Shown piece after piece: positions 7,651 to 15,680 of a DNA stretch of 31,242 bases; the stretch's first letter is position 1, and the number at the start of each line of letters is the position of its first letter. Location of the stretch: the NCBI GenBank assembly GCA_039933785.1, contig JBDTNL010000045.1:1-31242 (forward strand), in the 5' to 3' direction. The notes under the pieces were generated by a model. It had not been told where the DNA came from and ran no database searches. It was given only the letters and a program-made list of their open reading frames with translations. A program made the translations under genes and the position numbers. Origin of the DNA: JBDTNL01 sp039933785. Its GTDB lineage: Bacteria > Acidobacteriota > Thermoanaerobaculia > Multivoradales > JAGPDF01.

Positions 7651-9918
7651 TCAGGCCGGTTCGCCGATCTCCTGCGCGTCGACCACGCAAATAGCGGCCA
7701 CGTTGACGATGTCGGTCACCTCGACCCCTCGCTGCAGGACATGTACAGGTTTCGCCAGGCCGAGCAGGATCGGTCCGATCGCCTCAGCGTCGGCCAGCCG
7801 CCAGATCAGCTTGTAGGCGATGTTCGCGGATTGGAGCTCGGGGAAGATCAAGACGTTGGCCGGTGCCTGCAGATGACTCCACGGATAGCTCTCGCGGAGC
7901 ACCGATTCGAGGATTGCGGTGTCGGCCTGCATCTCGCCGTCGATCTCGAGCCCGGGAGCGCGCTCGCGGGCGATCTCTGCGGCGCGCCGCACTCGGTCGG
8001 TCACCGGATGGCGGACGGATCCAAAGTTGGAGAACGACAGCATCGCCACGCGAGGTGTGATCCCGAAGCGGCGGGCGAACTGGGCGGTGAGCAACGCGAT
8101 CTCGGCCAGATCCTCGGCCGAGGGCTCGATGTTGACCGTGGTGTCGGCAAGGAAGAACATGCGGTCCTTCAAGACCAGGATGTAGGTTCCTGCTACCCGG
8201 TGCACGCCCGGCCGGGTGTGGATCACTTGCAACGCGGGTCGGATGGTGTCTGAGTAGTACTGGGTCAGGCCGGAAACCATGCCATCCGCATCGCCTTGCT
8301 GCAGCATCATCACGCCGAAGTAGTTGCGCCTCCGCAGCATCTTCAAGGCGTCTTCGAATGTCACCCCTTCCCGTCGGCGCATCTCGTGCAGGACCCGCGC
8401 ATAGTGCTCGAACTTGGACGACGACTCGTTGTGGATGATGGTGACCTGATCCTCGCGCAGGTCGAGCTCGCGCAGCTTGTCCGCGATCATCTCCCGCCGC
8501 GCCAGCAGGATCGGATGCGCGATGCCGCTGTCGACCAGCACTTTCGCGGCGCGCAGGATCTTCTCGTGCTCGCCCTCCGGAAAGACCACCCGCTTAGGCG
8601 CCCGGCGCGCGCGATCGATCACCCCGCGCATCACCTCCAGGCGGCGCGAGATCAAGGTCTCGAGGCTGCGCCGATACGCCGCGTAGTCGCTGATCGGGGT
8701 ACGCGCGACGCCGGACTCGGCCGCCGCCTTGGCCACCGCCGGCGGCACCGCCAGCAGCACGCGGTAGTCAAACGGCTTGGGGATGAGATAGTCGCGTCCG
8801 AACTGCAGCGAGCTAACGCCGTAAGCCTTGAGGACAGAATCGGGCACGTCCTCACGCGCCAGGTCCGCCAGCGCCCGGCACGCGGCGAGTTTCATGGTGT
8901 CGTTGATATCGGTCGCGCGCACGTCGAGCGCACCGCGAAAGATGAAGGGGAAGCCCAGCACGTTGTTGACCTGGTTGGGATAGTCGCTGCGTCCCGTGGC
9001 GACGATGGCGTCGGGCCGGGCGGCGACGGCGTCCTCGTAGCTGATTTCCGGGTCGGGGTTCGCCATCGCGAAAACGATCGGATCGGCGGCCATGCCCTGG
9101 AGCATGTCCCCGGTGACAATGCCGCCGCGGGCCAACCCAATAAAGACATCAGCACCCTTCAACGCCTCGGTGAGGGTGCGCCGATCGGTATCCGCTGCGA
9201 ACTCCTCCTTGGTGGTGTCCATCAGCTCGGTGCGGCCGCGGTAGATCACACCCTTCTCGTCGCACAGGATCACGTTCTCCTGACGTACTCCGAGCTGCAG
9301 CCAGAGCCGCAGGCAACCGAGCGCCGCGGCACCGGCGCCGGCAAAGACGATGCGTACCGCCTCGATCTTCTTGCTCGCCAGGGTCAGGGCGTTGAGCAGC
9401 GCCGCGCCCGAGATGATCGCCGTGCCGTGCTGATCGTCGTGAAACACCGGGATCGACATCGATTCCTTCAGCTGGCGCTCGATTTCGAAACACTCCGGCG
9501 CCCGGATGTCCTCCAGATTGATGCCTCCGAAGGTGGGCTCGAGGAGCTTGATGGTGCGCACGATTTCGTCGGGGTCCTCGGTAGCCAGCTCGAGGTCGAA
9601 CACGTCGATGCCGGCGAAGCGCTTGAACAGAACGCTCTTGCCCTCCATGACCGGCTTGCCGGCCTGAGCTCCGATATTGCCCAGCCCCAGTACCGCGGTG
9701 CCGTTGGTAATTACTGCGACGAGGTTCCCCTTGGCGGTGTATTCGTACGCGAGCTCGGGGTCACGAGCGATCTCGAGGCAGGGCGCGGCAACGCCCGGAG
9801 TGTAGGCGAGCGACAGGTCGAACTGGGTGGCGGTGGGCTTCGTGGGAACGACTTCGATTTTCCCCTTGCGCGCCCCGGAGTGATACGCGAGGGCGTCTTC
9901 GCGGGTGACTTTGATCAT
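7651..9918 (-). CDS. maeB: NADP-type malic enzyme with C-terminal phosphotransacetylase-like domain (MaeB type)
   Basis: Oxidatively decarboxylates malate to pyruvate, yielding reducing power (NADP+ in most MaeB enzymes). The length of 755 aa matches the E. coli MaeB class. Seen: malic-enzyme N-domain with the Tyr of SLAYTPGVAAPCLEIA, GNLVAVITNGTAVLGLG and the Lys of GKSVLFKRFAGIDVFDLE; ED of INLEDIRAPECFEIE for metal; the nucleotide-binding FAGAGAAALGCLRLW; ANPDPEI. From about residue 425 to the end it resembles phosphate acetyltransferase (RVVFPEGEHEKILRAA, GDADGMVSGL, QSANIAYKL), which in this class is generally regulatory. I chose the ATG at 9918; an in-frame TTG at 9924 would add two residues. 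No SD is visible at either. Divergent from kynA, with only 70 bases between them. Confidence 0.94.
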   Translation of the reverse strand: MIKVTREDALAYHSGARKGKIEVVPTKPTATQFDLSLAYTPGVAAPCLEIARDPELAYEYTAKGNLVAVITNGTAVLGLGNIGAQAGKPVMEGKSVLFKRFAGIDVFDLELATEDPDEIVRTIKLLEPTFGGINLEDIRAPECFEIERQLKESMSIPVFHDDQHGTAIISGAALLNALTLASKKIEAVRIVFAGAGAAALGCLRLWLQLGVRQENVILCDEKGVIYRGRTELMDTTKEEFAADTDRRTLTEALKGADVFIGLARGGIVTGDMLQGMAADPIVFAMANPDPEISYEDAVAARPDAIVATGRSDYPNQVNNVLGFPFIFRGALDVRATDINDTMKLAACRALADLAREDVPDSVLKAYGVSSLQFGRDYLIPKPFDYRVLLAVPPAVAKAAAESGVARTPISDYAAYRRSLETLISRRLEVMRGVIDRARRAPKRVVFPEGEHEKILRAAKVLVDSGIAHPILLARREMIADKLRELDLREDQVTIIHNESSSKFEHYARVLHEMRRREGVTFEDALKMLRRRNYFGVMMLQQGDADGMVSGLTQYYSDTIRPALQVIHTRPGVHRVAGTYILVLKDRMFFLADTTVNIEPSAEDLAEIALLTAQFARRFGITPRVAMLSFSNFGSVRHPVTDRVRRAAEIARERAPGLEIDGEMQADTAILESVLRESYPWSHLQAPANVLIFPELQSANIAYKLIWRLADAEAIGPILLGLAKPVHVLQRGVEVTDIVNVAAICVVDAQEIGEPA

Positions 9919-9988
9919 CGGCAAAGTCTATCGTCCGCGCCGGCCGGAGCGTGTCCGTGTGCGGCCCGAGGTTTGGTACCCTTCTGCC

Positions 9989-10771
9989 ATGTCGCTCACT
10001 TACAACCGCTATCTCAAAATCGATGAGTTGCTTCGCCTGCAGCAACCGCTTTCGGACGGGCCCGAGCACGACGAGCTGCTCTTCATCACGATCCATCAGG
10101 TGTACGAGCTCTGGTTCAAGCAGGTGCTGCATGAGCTGAATCGCCTGCAGGCGAGCTTCGAGGCCAATCAGCACCCAGCGCTCATGGAGACCTTCAAGCG
10201 AATTCTTACCATCCTGAAGATCCTGGTGGCGCAGGTAGACATCCTCGAGACCATGACTCCAGTCTCGTTCCAGTCGTTTCGCGCTCGGCTCGATGCCGCG
10301 AGTGGTTTCCAGTCGCTGCAGTTTCGCGAGGTCGAATTCGCGCTCGGCTCGAGGCGGGCGAACCTCCTTCAGCACTACGAGGCTGGAGGCGACGATACGA
10401 CCCGGCTGGTCGATCGACTGGCGAGCCGCAGCGTCTACGATTCGTTTCTGCGTTTTCTGGGTCATCGCGAATACGCCGTACCGGCAGAGCTCCTCGAACG
10501 CGATGTCTCGGGCCCGGTGGTCGAGGACTCTCGAGTGCGCGCGCTTCTGGTTCAGATCTATCACCACGACCCCATGACACGCGACGTCTGCGAACGCCTG
10601 GTGGATCTCGACGAGGGCCTGCAGGAGTGGCGCTACCGCCATGTGAAGATGGTCGAACGTACCATCGGAACGAAGTCCGGGACCGGCGGTTCGGCGGGGG
10701 CGGAGTATTTAAAGCGCACGCTCTTCCAGCCCTTGTTTCCGGACCTCTGGGCAATCCGTAGCGACCTGTGA
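9989..10771 (+). CDS. kynA: Tryptophan 2,3-dioxygenase
   Basis: Haem enzyme that opens the indole ring of L-tryptophan to N-formylkynurenine, the first step of the kynurenine route. At 260 aa it has the bacterial length. Seen: YNRYLKIDELLRLQQPLS at the N-terminus, the distal His36 in FITIHQVYELWFKQVLHEL, and the proximal haem ligand His218 in WRYRHVKMVERTIGTKSGTGG, then SAGAEYLKRTLFQPLFPDLW. The ATG is chosen because the conserved N-terminus starts there; upstream in-frame codons to 9905 lie in the maeB 5' end. The stop overlaps the next start (GTGA), forming a two-gene unit with the DUF3891 gene. No kynB or kynU is in the window, so the rest of the pathway must lie elsewhere or be absent. 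Confidence 0.96.
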   Translation: MSLTYNRYLKIDELLRLQQPLSDGPEHDELLFITIHQVYELWFKQVLHELNRLQASFEANQHPALMETFKRILTILKILVAQVDILETMTPVSFQSFRARLDAASGFQSLQFREVEFALGSRRANLLQHYEAGGDDTTRLVDRLASRSVYDSFLRFLGHREYAVPAELLERDVSGPVVEDSRVRALLVQIYHHDPMTRDVCERLVDLDEGLQEWRYRHVKMVERTIGTKSGTGGSAGAEYLKRTLFQPLFPDLWAIRSDL

Positions 10772-11499
10772 TCGTCGCCGAGACCCCCGGCGGCGAGCTC
10801 CGCTTGACCACTCAGCCCGACCACGCGTTCTTCGCCGCGGAGTTGCTTTCCCTGTGGGCGGCCGACGGCATCCCGGTGAACCCGCGCCGCGAGGACCTGT
10901 TGTTCGCAACCCGGGAGCACGACAACGGCTGGCGCGAGGCCGACTCCGCTCCGAGCGCCGATCGCGAGAGCGGGCGGCCGGTCGACTTCATGGGGATCGC
11001 GAGCGCAGATCGTCTCGAGATTTGGCGCCGGGGAACCGAGCGCTACCGGAGCGGCCGGCCCTATGCTTCAGCCCTCATTCTTCAACATGCGATCCAGATC
11101 TTTGCGGGAGCGACCGATCCCGCGGGTCGCGCCTTCGCGGATTCGCTCGCCGGTGCGCGCGGGGAGCTGCTCGACGCCTCAGGTGCTGACATTGCGACCC
11201 TGCTCGAGGACTATTCCTGGCTGAATCTCGTTGACATCCTGTCGCTGGTGGCCTGCGGAGCCACACCGAAACCACCGGCCGACGGACGACAGGCTCGATT
11301 CGTCGAGGATGCGACCCACCCTCTCCGCGGCGAGCTCGAGCTCGAGCCCTTTCCGCTGGCCGGAGCGACGACGTTCCGCGTCCCATGCCGCGTGATTCCC
11401 AACCGTTGCTACGCCGGCGATGCCGATCTGGCAGGGGAGGCCGCAACCGCCCGCTGGCAGGAATTCAGCCTCCGTGTTGGGCCCTTCGGATGTAGCTAA
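10768..11499 (+). CDS. DUF3891-like protein of unknown function
   Basis: A 243-aa soluble protein that I match from memory to the DUF3891 family. Seen: LTTQPDHAFFAAELLSLW near the start, EDLLFATREHDNGWREADSAP (His-Asp pair before NGW), RPVDFMG, and ILQHAIQIFAG, with conserved-looking His and Asp that could bind a metal as in HD-type hydrolases; that last point is inference. The GTG start overlaps the kynA stop (GTGA), so the two proteins are probably made together, hinting at a role beside tryptophan breakdown. No signal peptide or membrane helix. Confidence 0.7.
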   Translation: MIVAETPGGELRLTTQPDHAFFAAELLSLWAADGIPVNPRREDLLFATREHDNGWREADSAPSADRESGRPVDFMGIASADRLEIWRRGTERYRSGRPYASALILQHAIQIFAGATDPAGRAFADSLAGARGELLDASGADIATLLEDYSWLNLVDILSLVACGATPKPPADGRQARFVEDATHPLRGELELEPFPLAGATTFRVPCRVIPNRCYAGDADLAGEAATARWQEFSLRVGPFGCS

Positions 11500-11510
11500 A
11501 TAGCTTACAT
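11490..11510. promoter_or_regulatory. Near-perfect inverted repeat, possible operator
   Basis: ATGTAGCTA (11490-11498) is mirrored by TAGCTTACAT (11501-11510), with two As between and one bulged T. It covers the stop codon of the DUF3891 gene and lies about 90 bases before ogt. It is AT-rich against a GC-rich background, has no T-run, and looks more like a protein-binding dyad than a terminator. The rest of the gap to ogt (11511-11601) shows nothing clear. Confidence 0.4.
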
Positions 11511-11601
11511 ATAGCAACTTACCAGGGAGTCAACCGAGCCGGTTAAGAGTGCCGAGGGAGCCGGTGCAGACACGGCGAGCCGTGGTAACCTTTCGGCCAG
11601 A

Positions 11602-12153
11602 ATGTCCGAGAGTTTGCAGGACTTTTCGGCCACCTCGCCGGTGCCCCAGGTCGAAGCTGTACGGGTGCTGGTCCCTTCACCCCTCGGCCCGCTCGCGGTC
11701 GAGCTCACCGGGCCGGCGGTCTCACGCGTGACCATCGCCCCGACGGCGCGGGTGCGCAAGAACTACCGGCCGTTCGGGAAGATGCGCAGCAGCGAGTTTC
11801 TCGACGAGGTCTTTGGCCGGCTCTCGGAATACTTCGCCGGGGCGCGACGGAATCCCGAAATCGAGCATGATTTCGGGCCTTCAGGACTGGATTCGTTCGC
11901 GCGACGCGTTCTGCGCGAGACCTGTAAGGTGCCCTACGGCAAGACTCGGACCTACCAAGCGATTGCCGATGCCGCTGGCCGGCCCGAGGCGTATCGCCAA
12001 GTGCTCTCTATCCTGAACGACAATCCGATTCCGATCGTGATCCCCTGCCACCGAGTTGTGACCCACAAATCCGGCGTCGGCGGCTACGTCGGAGGCACGC
12101 GCAAGAAGCAGTGGCTGCTCAAGCTCGAAGAGCAGGTCGTCGAGCGCGGCTGA
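11602..12153 (+). CDS. ogt: Methylated-DNA-[protein]-cysteine S-methyltransferase
   Basis: Suicide DNA repair protein that moves alkyl groups from O6-alkylguanine to its own cysteine. 183 aa. Seen: acceptor Cys149 in IVIPCHRVV, the Tyr of RTYQAIADAAG (118), the Arg in EAYRQ (132) at the Arg-finger position, Asn141 of the asparagine hinge (NDNPIPIVIP), and GGYVGGTRKKQWLLKLE at the end. The helix after the Arg reads QVLSILND instead of the usual AVGxAxxxN pattern, so this is a slightly divergent member. Start: ATG at 11602; no SD is evident. It is a single gene converging on the PEGA gene across a terminator. No Ada regulatory domain is fused to it. Confidence 0.93.
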   Translation: MSESLQDFSATSPVPQVEAVRVLVPSPLGPLAVELTGPAVSRVTIAPTARVRKNYRPFGKMRSSEFLDEVFGRLSEYFAGARRNPEIEHDFGPSGLDSFARRVLRETCKVPYGKTRTYQAIADAAGRPEAYRQVLSILNDNPIPIVIPCHRVVTHKSGVGGYVGGTRKKQWLLKLEEQVVERG

Positions 12154-12161
12154 GACCTAAG

Positions 12162-12194
12162 AAAAATGCCCGCCCGGCCAAGCCCGAGCGGGCA
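12162..12194 (-). terminator. Rho-independent terminator of the first glycan operon
   Basis: Read on the minus strand: TGCCCGC (12194-12188), a 14-base loop that can pair further, GCGGGCA (12173-12167), then TTTTTC (12166-12161). It lies 27 bases beyond the stop of the PEGA gene. On the plus strand the same stem follows ogt but without a T-run, so it mainly serves the minus-strand operon. Confidence 0.85.
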
Positions 12195-12220
12195 CATTGC
12201 AAACTTCCACTCCAAGCCGT

Positions 12221-13354
12221 CTAGGGCTCGTCGAGGCTCAGGTCGACCGAGGTCTCCTCGCCCGGCGCGGCGGTGAACTCCTTCGTCACCGGCTTGCGGC
12301 CGGGGCGAACCGCCTCGATGCGGTGAGTTCCTGCGTCCACCAGAAGTCCATTGGAGAGCTGCGCGATCTCGGCTCCCGTACCGACGAACCGGCCATCGAG
12401 ATACACCGAGGCATCGCCCGGCTCGACCTCGAGGCGCAGGCGCGATGGCGCCAGCCGCGCATCGTCACTGACCTTGTGCGAGGGGACACGGTCGTCGCCC
12501 GCCTGCGGCTGCATACGACCGTTTTCACGCCACGACTGGTCGGAAGGCGTGGGATAGCCGGGCCGAATTCCACGCGCAGCATCCTGCTCGACTTCGCGGT
12601 CCTGCTGCAGGCGCTCGTCGCGATGCACGTGATTCTTCGACTGAAGGTCTTGCGGCTTGATCGCCTGACCCTCGACCATGTCGTCTTCGACGTCGATGAT
12701 CTGCCCAGGGCGAATCACATACTGGCGAGCGATCGTCTCGTAGCCGTCGAGGTAGAAGACCACGTCGTACACGCCCTGCTTGAGCCACAGATAGGTCGGG
12801 AAACCGTCGAAATCGTCCGCCACACCGAGCAGCTTTCCGTTCACCCAGACTTGCGCCCGCTCGGGGCTCACATCGGTGTCAAGAGCGCCGTACGGACCGT
12901 AGTCGTCGTTAGGATACGAACGGGTGTAGCTGTAAGGCGCTGCGTCGTAGTAAGGGTAGCCGTAGCCGTAACCCCACCAGCCGATGCCCCAGGGGCCGAA
13001 GCGTGGATACCAGGGGTCGTACACGCCACCCCAGCCCCAGCCGCCGGACCAACTACCGTGCCCGCCGTGGCCGCCACCACCGTGGCCGTTGCGCCAAGTG
13101 CTCTGGCCGCTGACCGACGTGCGACCGTCGCTCGACGACGAGTGGCTCGAACCCGAGCTCGACGAGGACGAATGCGAGGAGCCGCTGGACGATGAGTTCG
13201 ATGACGAACCGCGGCTCACCGAACCTCCGGAGCTGCCGCTCGGCGGGCGAGTCGAGCTCGCTCCCGAGGCCGCCGCCGCCGAGGCCCAAGTGAGCGCCGC
13301 CAGCGAAATCAATGCAAACGAAAATTTTGTGACCGACGCGTCTCTAGTAGCCAT
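12221..13354 (-). CDS. Secreted PEGA-domain protein with Ser-rich and Gly/Trp/Tyr-rich segments
   Basis: A 377-aa exported protein. Seen: signal peptide 1-29 (hydrophobic FALISLAALTW, then ASAAAA), a Ser/Gly/His low-complexity region at 31-83, a Gly/Trp/Tyr/Pro-rich region at about 88-155, a PEGA-type beta domain at 158-228 (AQVWVNGKLLGVADDFDG, LDGYE), a charged linker at 229-303, and a second PEGA domain at 306-374 (ASVYLDGRFVGTG, PGRKP). PEGA domains are common in surface and lipoprotein-like proteins; binding partners are usually unknown. The ATG was chosen because the signal peptide begins there; the frame is open further upstream but overlaps the glycosyltransferase. It begins five bases after the stop of that gene, so it is the last member of the glycan operon. 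Confidence 0.82.
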   Translation of the reverse strand: MATRDASVTKFSFALISLAALTWASAAAASGASSTRPPSGSSGGSVSRGSSSNSSSSGSSHSSSSSSGSSHSSSSDGRTSVSGQSTWRNGHGGGGHGGHGSWSGGWGWGGVYDPWYPRFGPWGIGWWGYGYGYPYYDAAPYSYTRSYPNDDYGPYGALDTDVSPERAQVWVNGKLLGVADDFDGFPTYLWLKQGVYDVVFYLDGYETIARQYVIRPGQIIDVEDDMVEGQAIKPQDLQSKNHVHRDERLQQDREVEQDAARGIRPGYPTPSDQSWRENGRMQPQAGDDRVPSHKVSDDARLAPSRLRLEVEPGDASVYLDGRFVGTGAEIAQLSNGLLVDAGTHRIEAVRPGRKPVTKEFTAAPGEETSVDLSLDEP

Positions 13355-13359
13355 GGTAT

Positions 13360-14307
13360 TTATCCTGCCTCCCTCAGTATCTCCTCCTGGCTGTCGCGCC
13401 ATCCGCGGTGGAGGCCCCTGATGTAGTGAAATCTCAGGGTCTCCTCCCACAGCCGTGGGAGACTCACTGGCCAGTTCTGCAAGGCGCGCACCAACTTCTC
13501 GCGCCGGCCTTGACGACGCAGCGACGGAATCGGTGGCGGCCCCTTGGGTCCGAGCCCGAGGAAGCCACCGAGCTCGGGGTGGAGACGGTAAAACTGCACC
13601 GCCGAATACCCGGCCTTCTCCTGCCGCGAAGCAAAGCGCTCGAGATCCGTGGGATGGAAGTGCTGAACCACAGCTCGCGGCTCGTAAACCATCCGAAAGC
13701 CTTGTTTCTCAAGGCGGTAGCCCACCTCGATATCTTCCCACGCGGGGTAGGGAAAACCCAGGTCAAAGGGCTCCCTAAGCAGCAAGTCCTTCGGTACCAC
13801 CAGGTTCGAGGTGTAGAAGAAGTTGAACGGCACGCGCTCAGGCTCCTGGATCAGCGCGTAGCCGAATTGAAGCCCGTGCTCGTTGATATAGCGCAGGAAT
13901 GGATTGAGCCGCATGCGCGAATGCCAGGCGCTATACCCGAGAACTCCGAGGTTCGCGAGGTCGCCTCGACTCTGCAAAGCCGCCCGGTGGGCCGCCAGCC
14001 ATCCCGGCGCGGGGACGGTGTCGTCCCCCGTGAAGGCCACCCAGCGACCCGCCGCCACCTGCACCGCGGAATTGCGCGCCGCGGCCGGGCCGGCGTTCGA
14101 CTGACTCAACGTCCTCGCCGGATGCTTGGCGACCCGCCGAGCGAGCCAGCGTTCGAGCCAATCCGCCGTGCCGTCGTTGCTGCCGTCGTCGACCACCAGA
14201 AGCTCGAACTCCGGTGCGTCAATTTGTGCATCGAGCGCCGCCAGGACTTCCGGCAGAATCTCCAAACGATTGTGCGTCGGGACGATCACCGACACTTCGA
14301 CCGGCAT
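13360..14307 (-). CDS. Family 2 glycosyltransferase
   Basis: A 315-aa GT-A fold enzyme that transfers a sugar from a nucleotide donor, presumably onto a surface glycan. Seen: VSVIVPTHNR at the N-terminus, LLVVDDGSNDGT (donor binding), GRWVAFTGDDTVPAP with the metal-binding Asp pair, and WEDIEVGYRLEKQGFRMVYEP, where the Glu-Asp pair is the likely catalytic base region. No membrane helix is evident, so it is cytoplasmic or peripheral. ATG start. It follows the next GT2 gene by 29 bases and precedes the PEGA gene by five. Donor and linkage cannot be predicted. Confidence 0.9.
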   Translation of the reverse strand: MPVEVSVIVPTHNRLEILPEVLAALDAQIDAPEFELLVVDDGSNDGTADWLERWLARRVAKHPARTLSQSNAGPAAARNSAVQVAAGRWVAFTGDDTVPAPGWLAAHRAALQSRGDLANLGVLGYSAWHSRMRLNPFLRYINEHGLQFGYALIQEPERVPFNFFYTSNLVVPKDLLLREPFDLGFPYPAWEDIEVGYRLEKQGFRMVYEPRAVVQHFHPTDLERFASRQEKAGYSAVQFYRLHPELGGFLGLGPKGPPPIPSLRRQGRREKLVRALQNWPVSLPRLWEETLRFHYIRGLHRGWRDSQEEILREAG

Positions 14308-14336
14308 CGGACTAGGTTACCGCACGCTTCCCGGCC

Positions 14337-15680
14337 TCATCCGCCGCCGAGATCCATGACATCCCCGAGCGCGAGACGCCGAAGCGGCACGTCCGCGGGC
14401 AGCCAGGTGTTGAACCCGGGATCGCGGAACAAGCGATCGTCGCCCGGATACGTCGGCACCAGCACCAGGGGAAAGCGGCTGAAGATCTCGCGGTCGCTCC
14501 TCTGGCGCCGCTTCTGCACCACGGCGCGTGCGCCCGCGGCGGCCTCGAGATGGCGCAAGAGGAAGTTCATCACGCGAAACTGCGCCTGCGTACGATCGTC
14601 GTTGATGGTAGGTGTGGCCCAAGCCGGATCGCTCGGCGACCCCTTCGCCCCGGCGCCAGACCACGCCTTGCGCCAGCCCCGCCGAACGAATTCGGCGGGA
14701 CCGTACGCGCGCCACTTCTCCGCCAGACTGAGTTGAGGCACGACCGGCGCGACCGGCGTGACCGGATCGGCGGCGCCTCGAGGCGAGGTTCGCGCGGTGT
14801 CGGCGATGTGGCCGTCGTAGGGGTCGAGCGCAAGCAACCTACCCCCGGGATTGTTCTCCACCACCAGCGTCTGCGTTCGCGAGATCAGGGTCAGCAGGAT
14901 CGCCGGCATCATGCGCTCCCACAAACCGCTCTCGTAGTTCTTGTACGCAGTCAAGAACGCATTGCGCTCAAAGAGAAAACCGCGGTTGTAGAGCCCCAGG
15001 AGATCACTGGTCGCGCTCGAGCGGTGATGCACCACCGCCTCGGGCGTGAACAGCACCCGTTCTCCACCGGACCAAAGGCGCCAACCCAAATCGACGTCTT
15101 CGTAGTACGCAAAGTAGCTCTCGTCGAAGCCGCCAGCAGCGAGAAAGCTCTCCCGCCGGATGAGCACGTTGCCACCGCACGGGAAGAGCAACTCGCTCCC
15201 CGCGGCGGGGATCTCGGCTTCGGCAAGCGGTCGCCGGAACCCGTCTTGCAGCGCGTGACCGTCGAAGGTCATCAGTCCGCGGCCGAAGTCGAGACGCTCG
15301 CCGCTCCAGTCGACAATCATCCCGGAAACCGCCGCGACATCCTTCGGCGCCGCGGCGAACGCGTCGACGAGCGCCACCAGCCAGTCTGCCCTCGGCCGGG
15401 TGTCGTTGTTGAGCAGGGCGACCGCATCGGCCGAGGCGACGCTCATCAGCTGGTTGTTGCCGGCACAGAACCCGAGATTGGTCGGGCTCTCGATCAATCG
15501 AACTCGCGGGTACACTCGCCGTAGCCACTCGGCGGTACCGTCGCTCGAGCCGTTGTCGAGCACCAGGATCTCCCACGGCACACCGGGGTCCTTCTGGTTG
15601 GCGAGCGCCGCCAGACAGGTCTCCAGATGCTGACGACCGTTCCAACTGAGGATGGCGACCGCCACGCGTTCGGGTTTCAC
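14337..15680 (-). CDS. Family 2 glycosyltransferase (rhamnosyltransferase-like)
   Basis: A 447-aa protein. Residues 1-300 are GT2: VAVAILSWNG, ILVLDNGSSDGT, NLGFCAGNN, VALLNNDTRPRADW (the NND-type DXD motif typical of WbbL-like rhamnosyl- and related transferases), FPCGGNVLIRR, and YYEDVDLGWRLWSGG. The last 150 residues are a Pro/Ala linker plus a segment I do not recognise. I start it at GTG 15680 because this gives a GTGA overlap with the GT4 stop, as at the neighbouring junctions; an in-frame GTG at 15701 would add seven residues. Acceptor and sugar unknown. Confidence 0.88.
   Translation of the reverse strand: MKPERVAVAILSWNGRQHLETCLAALANQKDPGVPWEILVLDNGSSDGTAEWLRRVYPRVRLIESPTNLGFCAGNNQLMSVASADAVALLNNDTRPRADWLVALVDAFAAAPKDVAAVSGMIVDWSGERLDFGRGLMTFDGHALQDGFRRPLAEAEIPAAGSELLFPCGGNVLIRRESFLAAGGFDESYFAYYEDVDLGWRLWSGGERVLFTPEAVVHHRSSATSDLLGLYNRGFLFERNAFLTAYKNYESGLWERMMPAILLTLISRTQTLVVENNPGGRLLALDPYDGHIADTARTSPRGAADPVTPVAPVVPQLSLAEKWRAYGPAEFVRRGWRKAWSGAGAKGSPSDPAWATPTINDDRTQAQFRVMNFLLRHLEAAAGARAVVQKRRQRSDREIFSRFPLVLVPTYPGDDRLFRDPGFNTWLPADVPLRRLALGDVMDLGGG

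Noticed and set aside
8296..10026. Long open frame on the plus strand (576 codons) opposite maeB
   Set aside because: It is an antisense shadow in high-GC DNA: the minus strand encodes a complete, motif-rich malic enzyme, and the plus-strand product has no recognisable domain.
13130..13270. Simple repeats in the PEGA gene as a CRISPR or satellite array
   Set aside because: They are irregular Ser/Gly codon runs without constant spacing or conserved repeat units.
12984..13421. Acidic, Pro-rich plus-strand frame opposite the PEGA gene
   Set aside because: Asp/Glu runs are the complement of the Ser-rich tract; no start signal and no domain.
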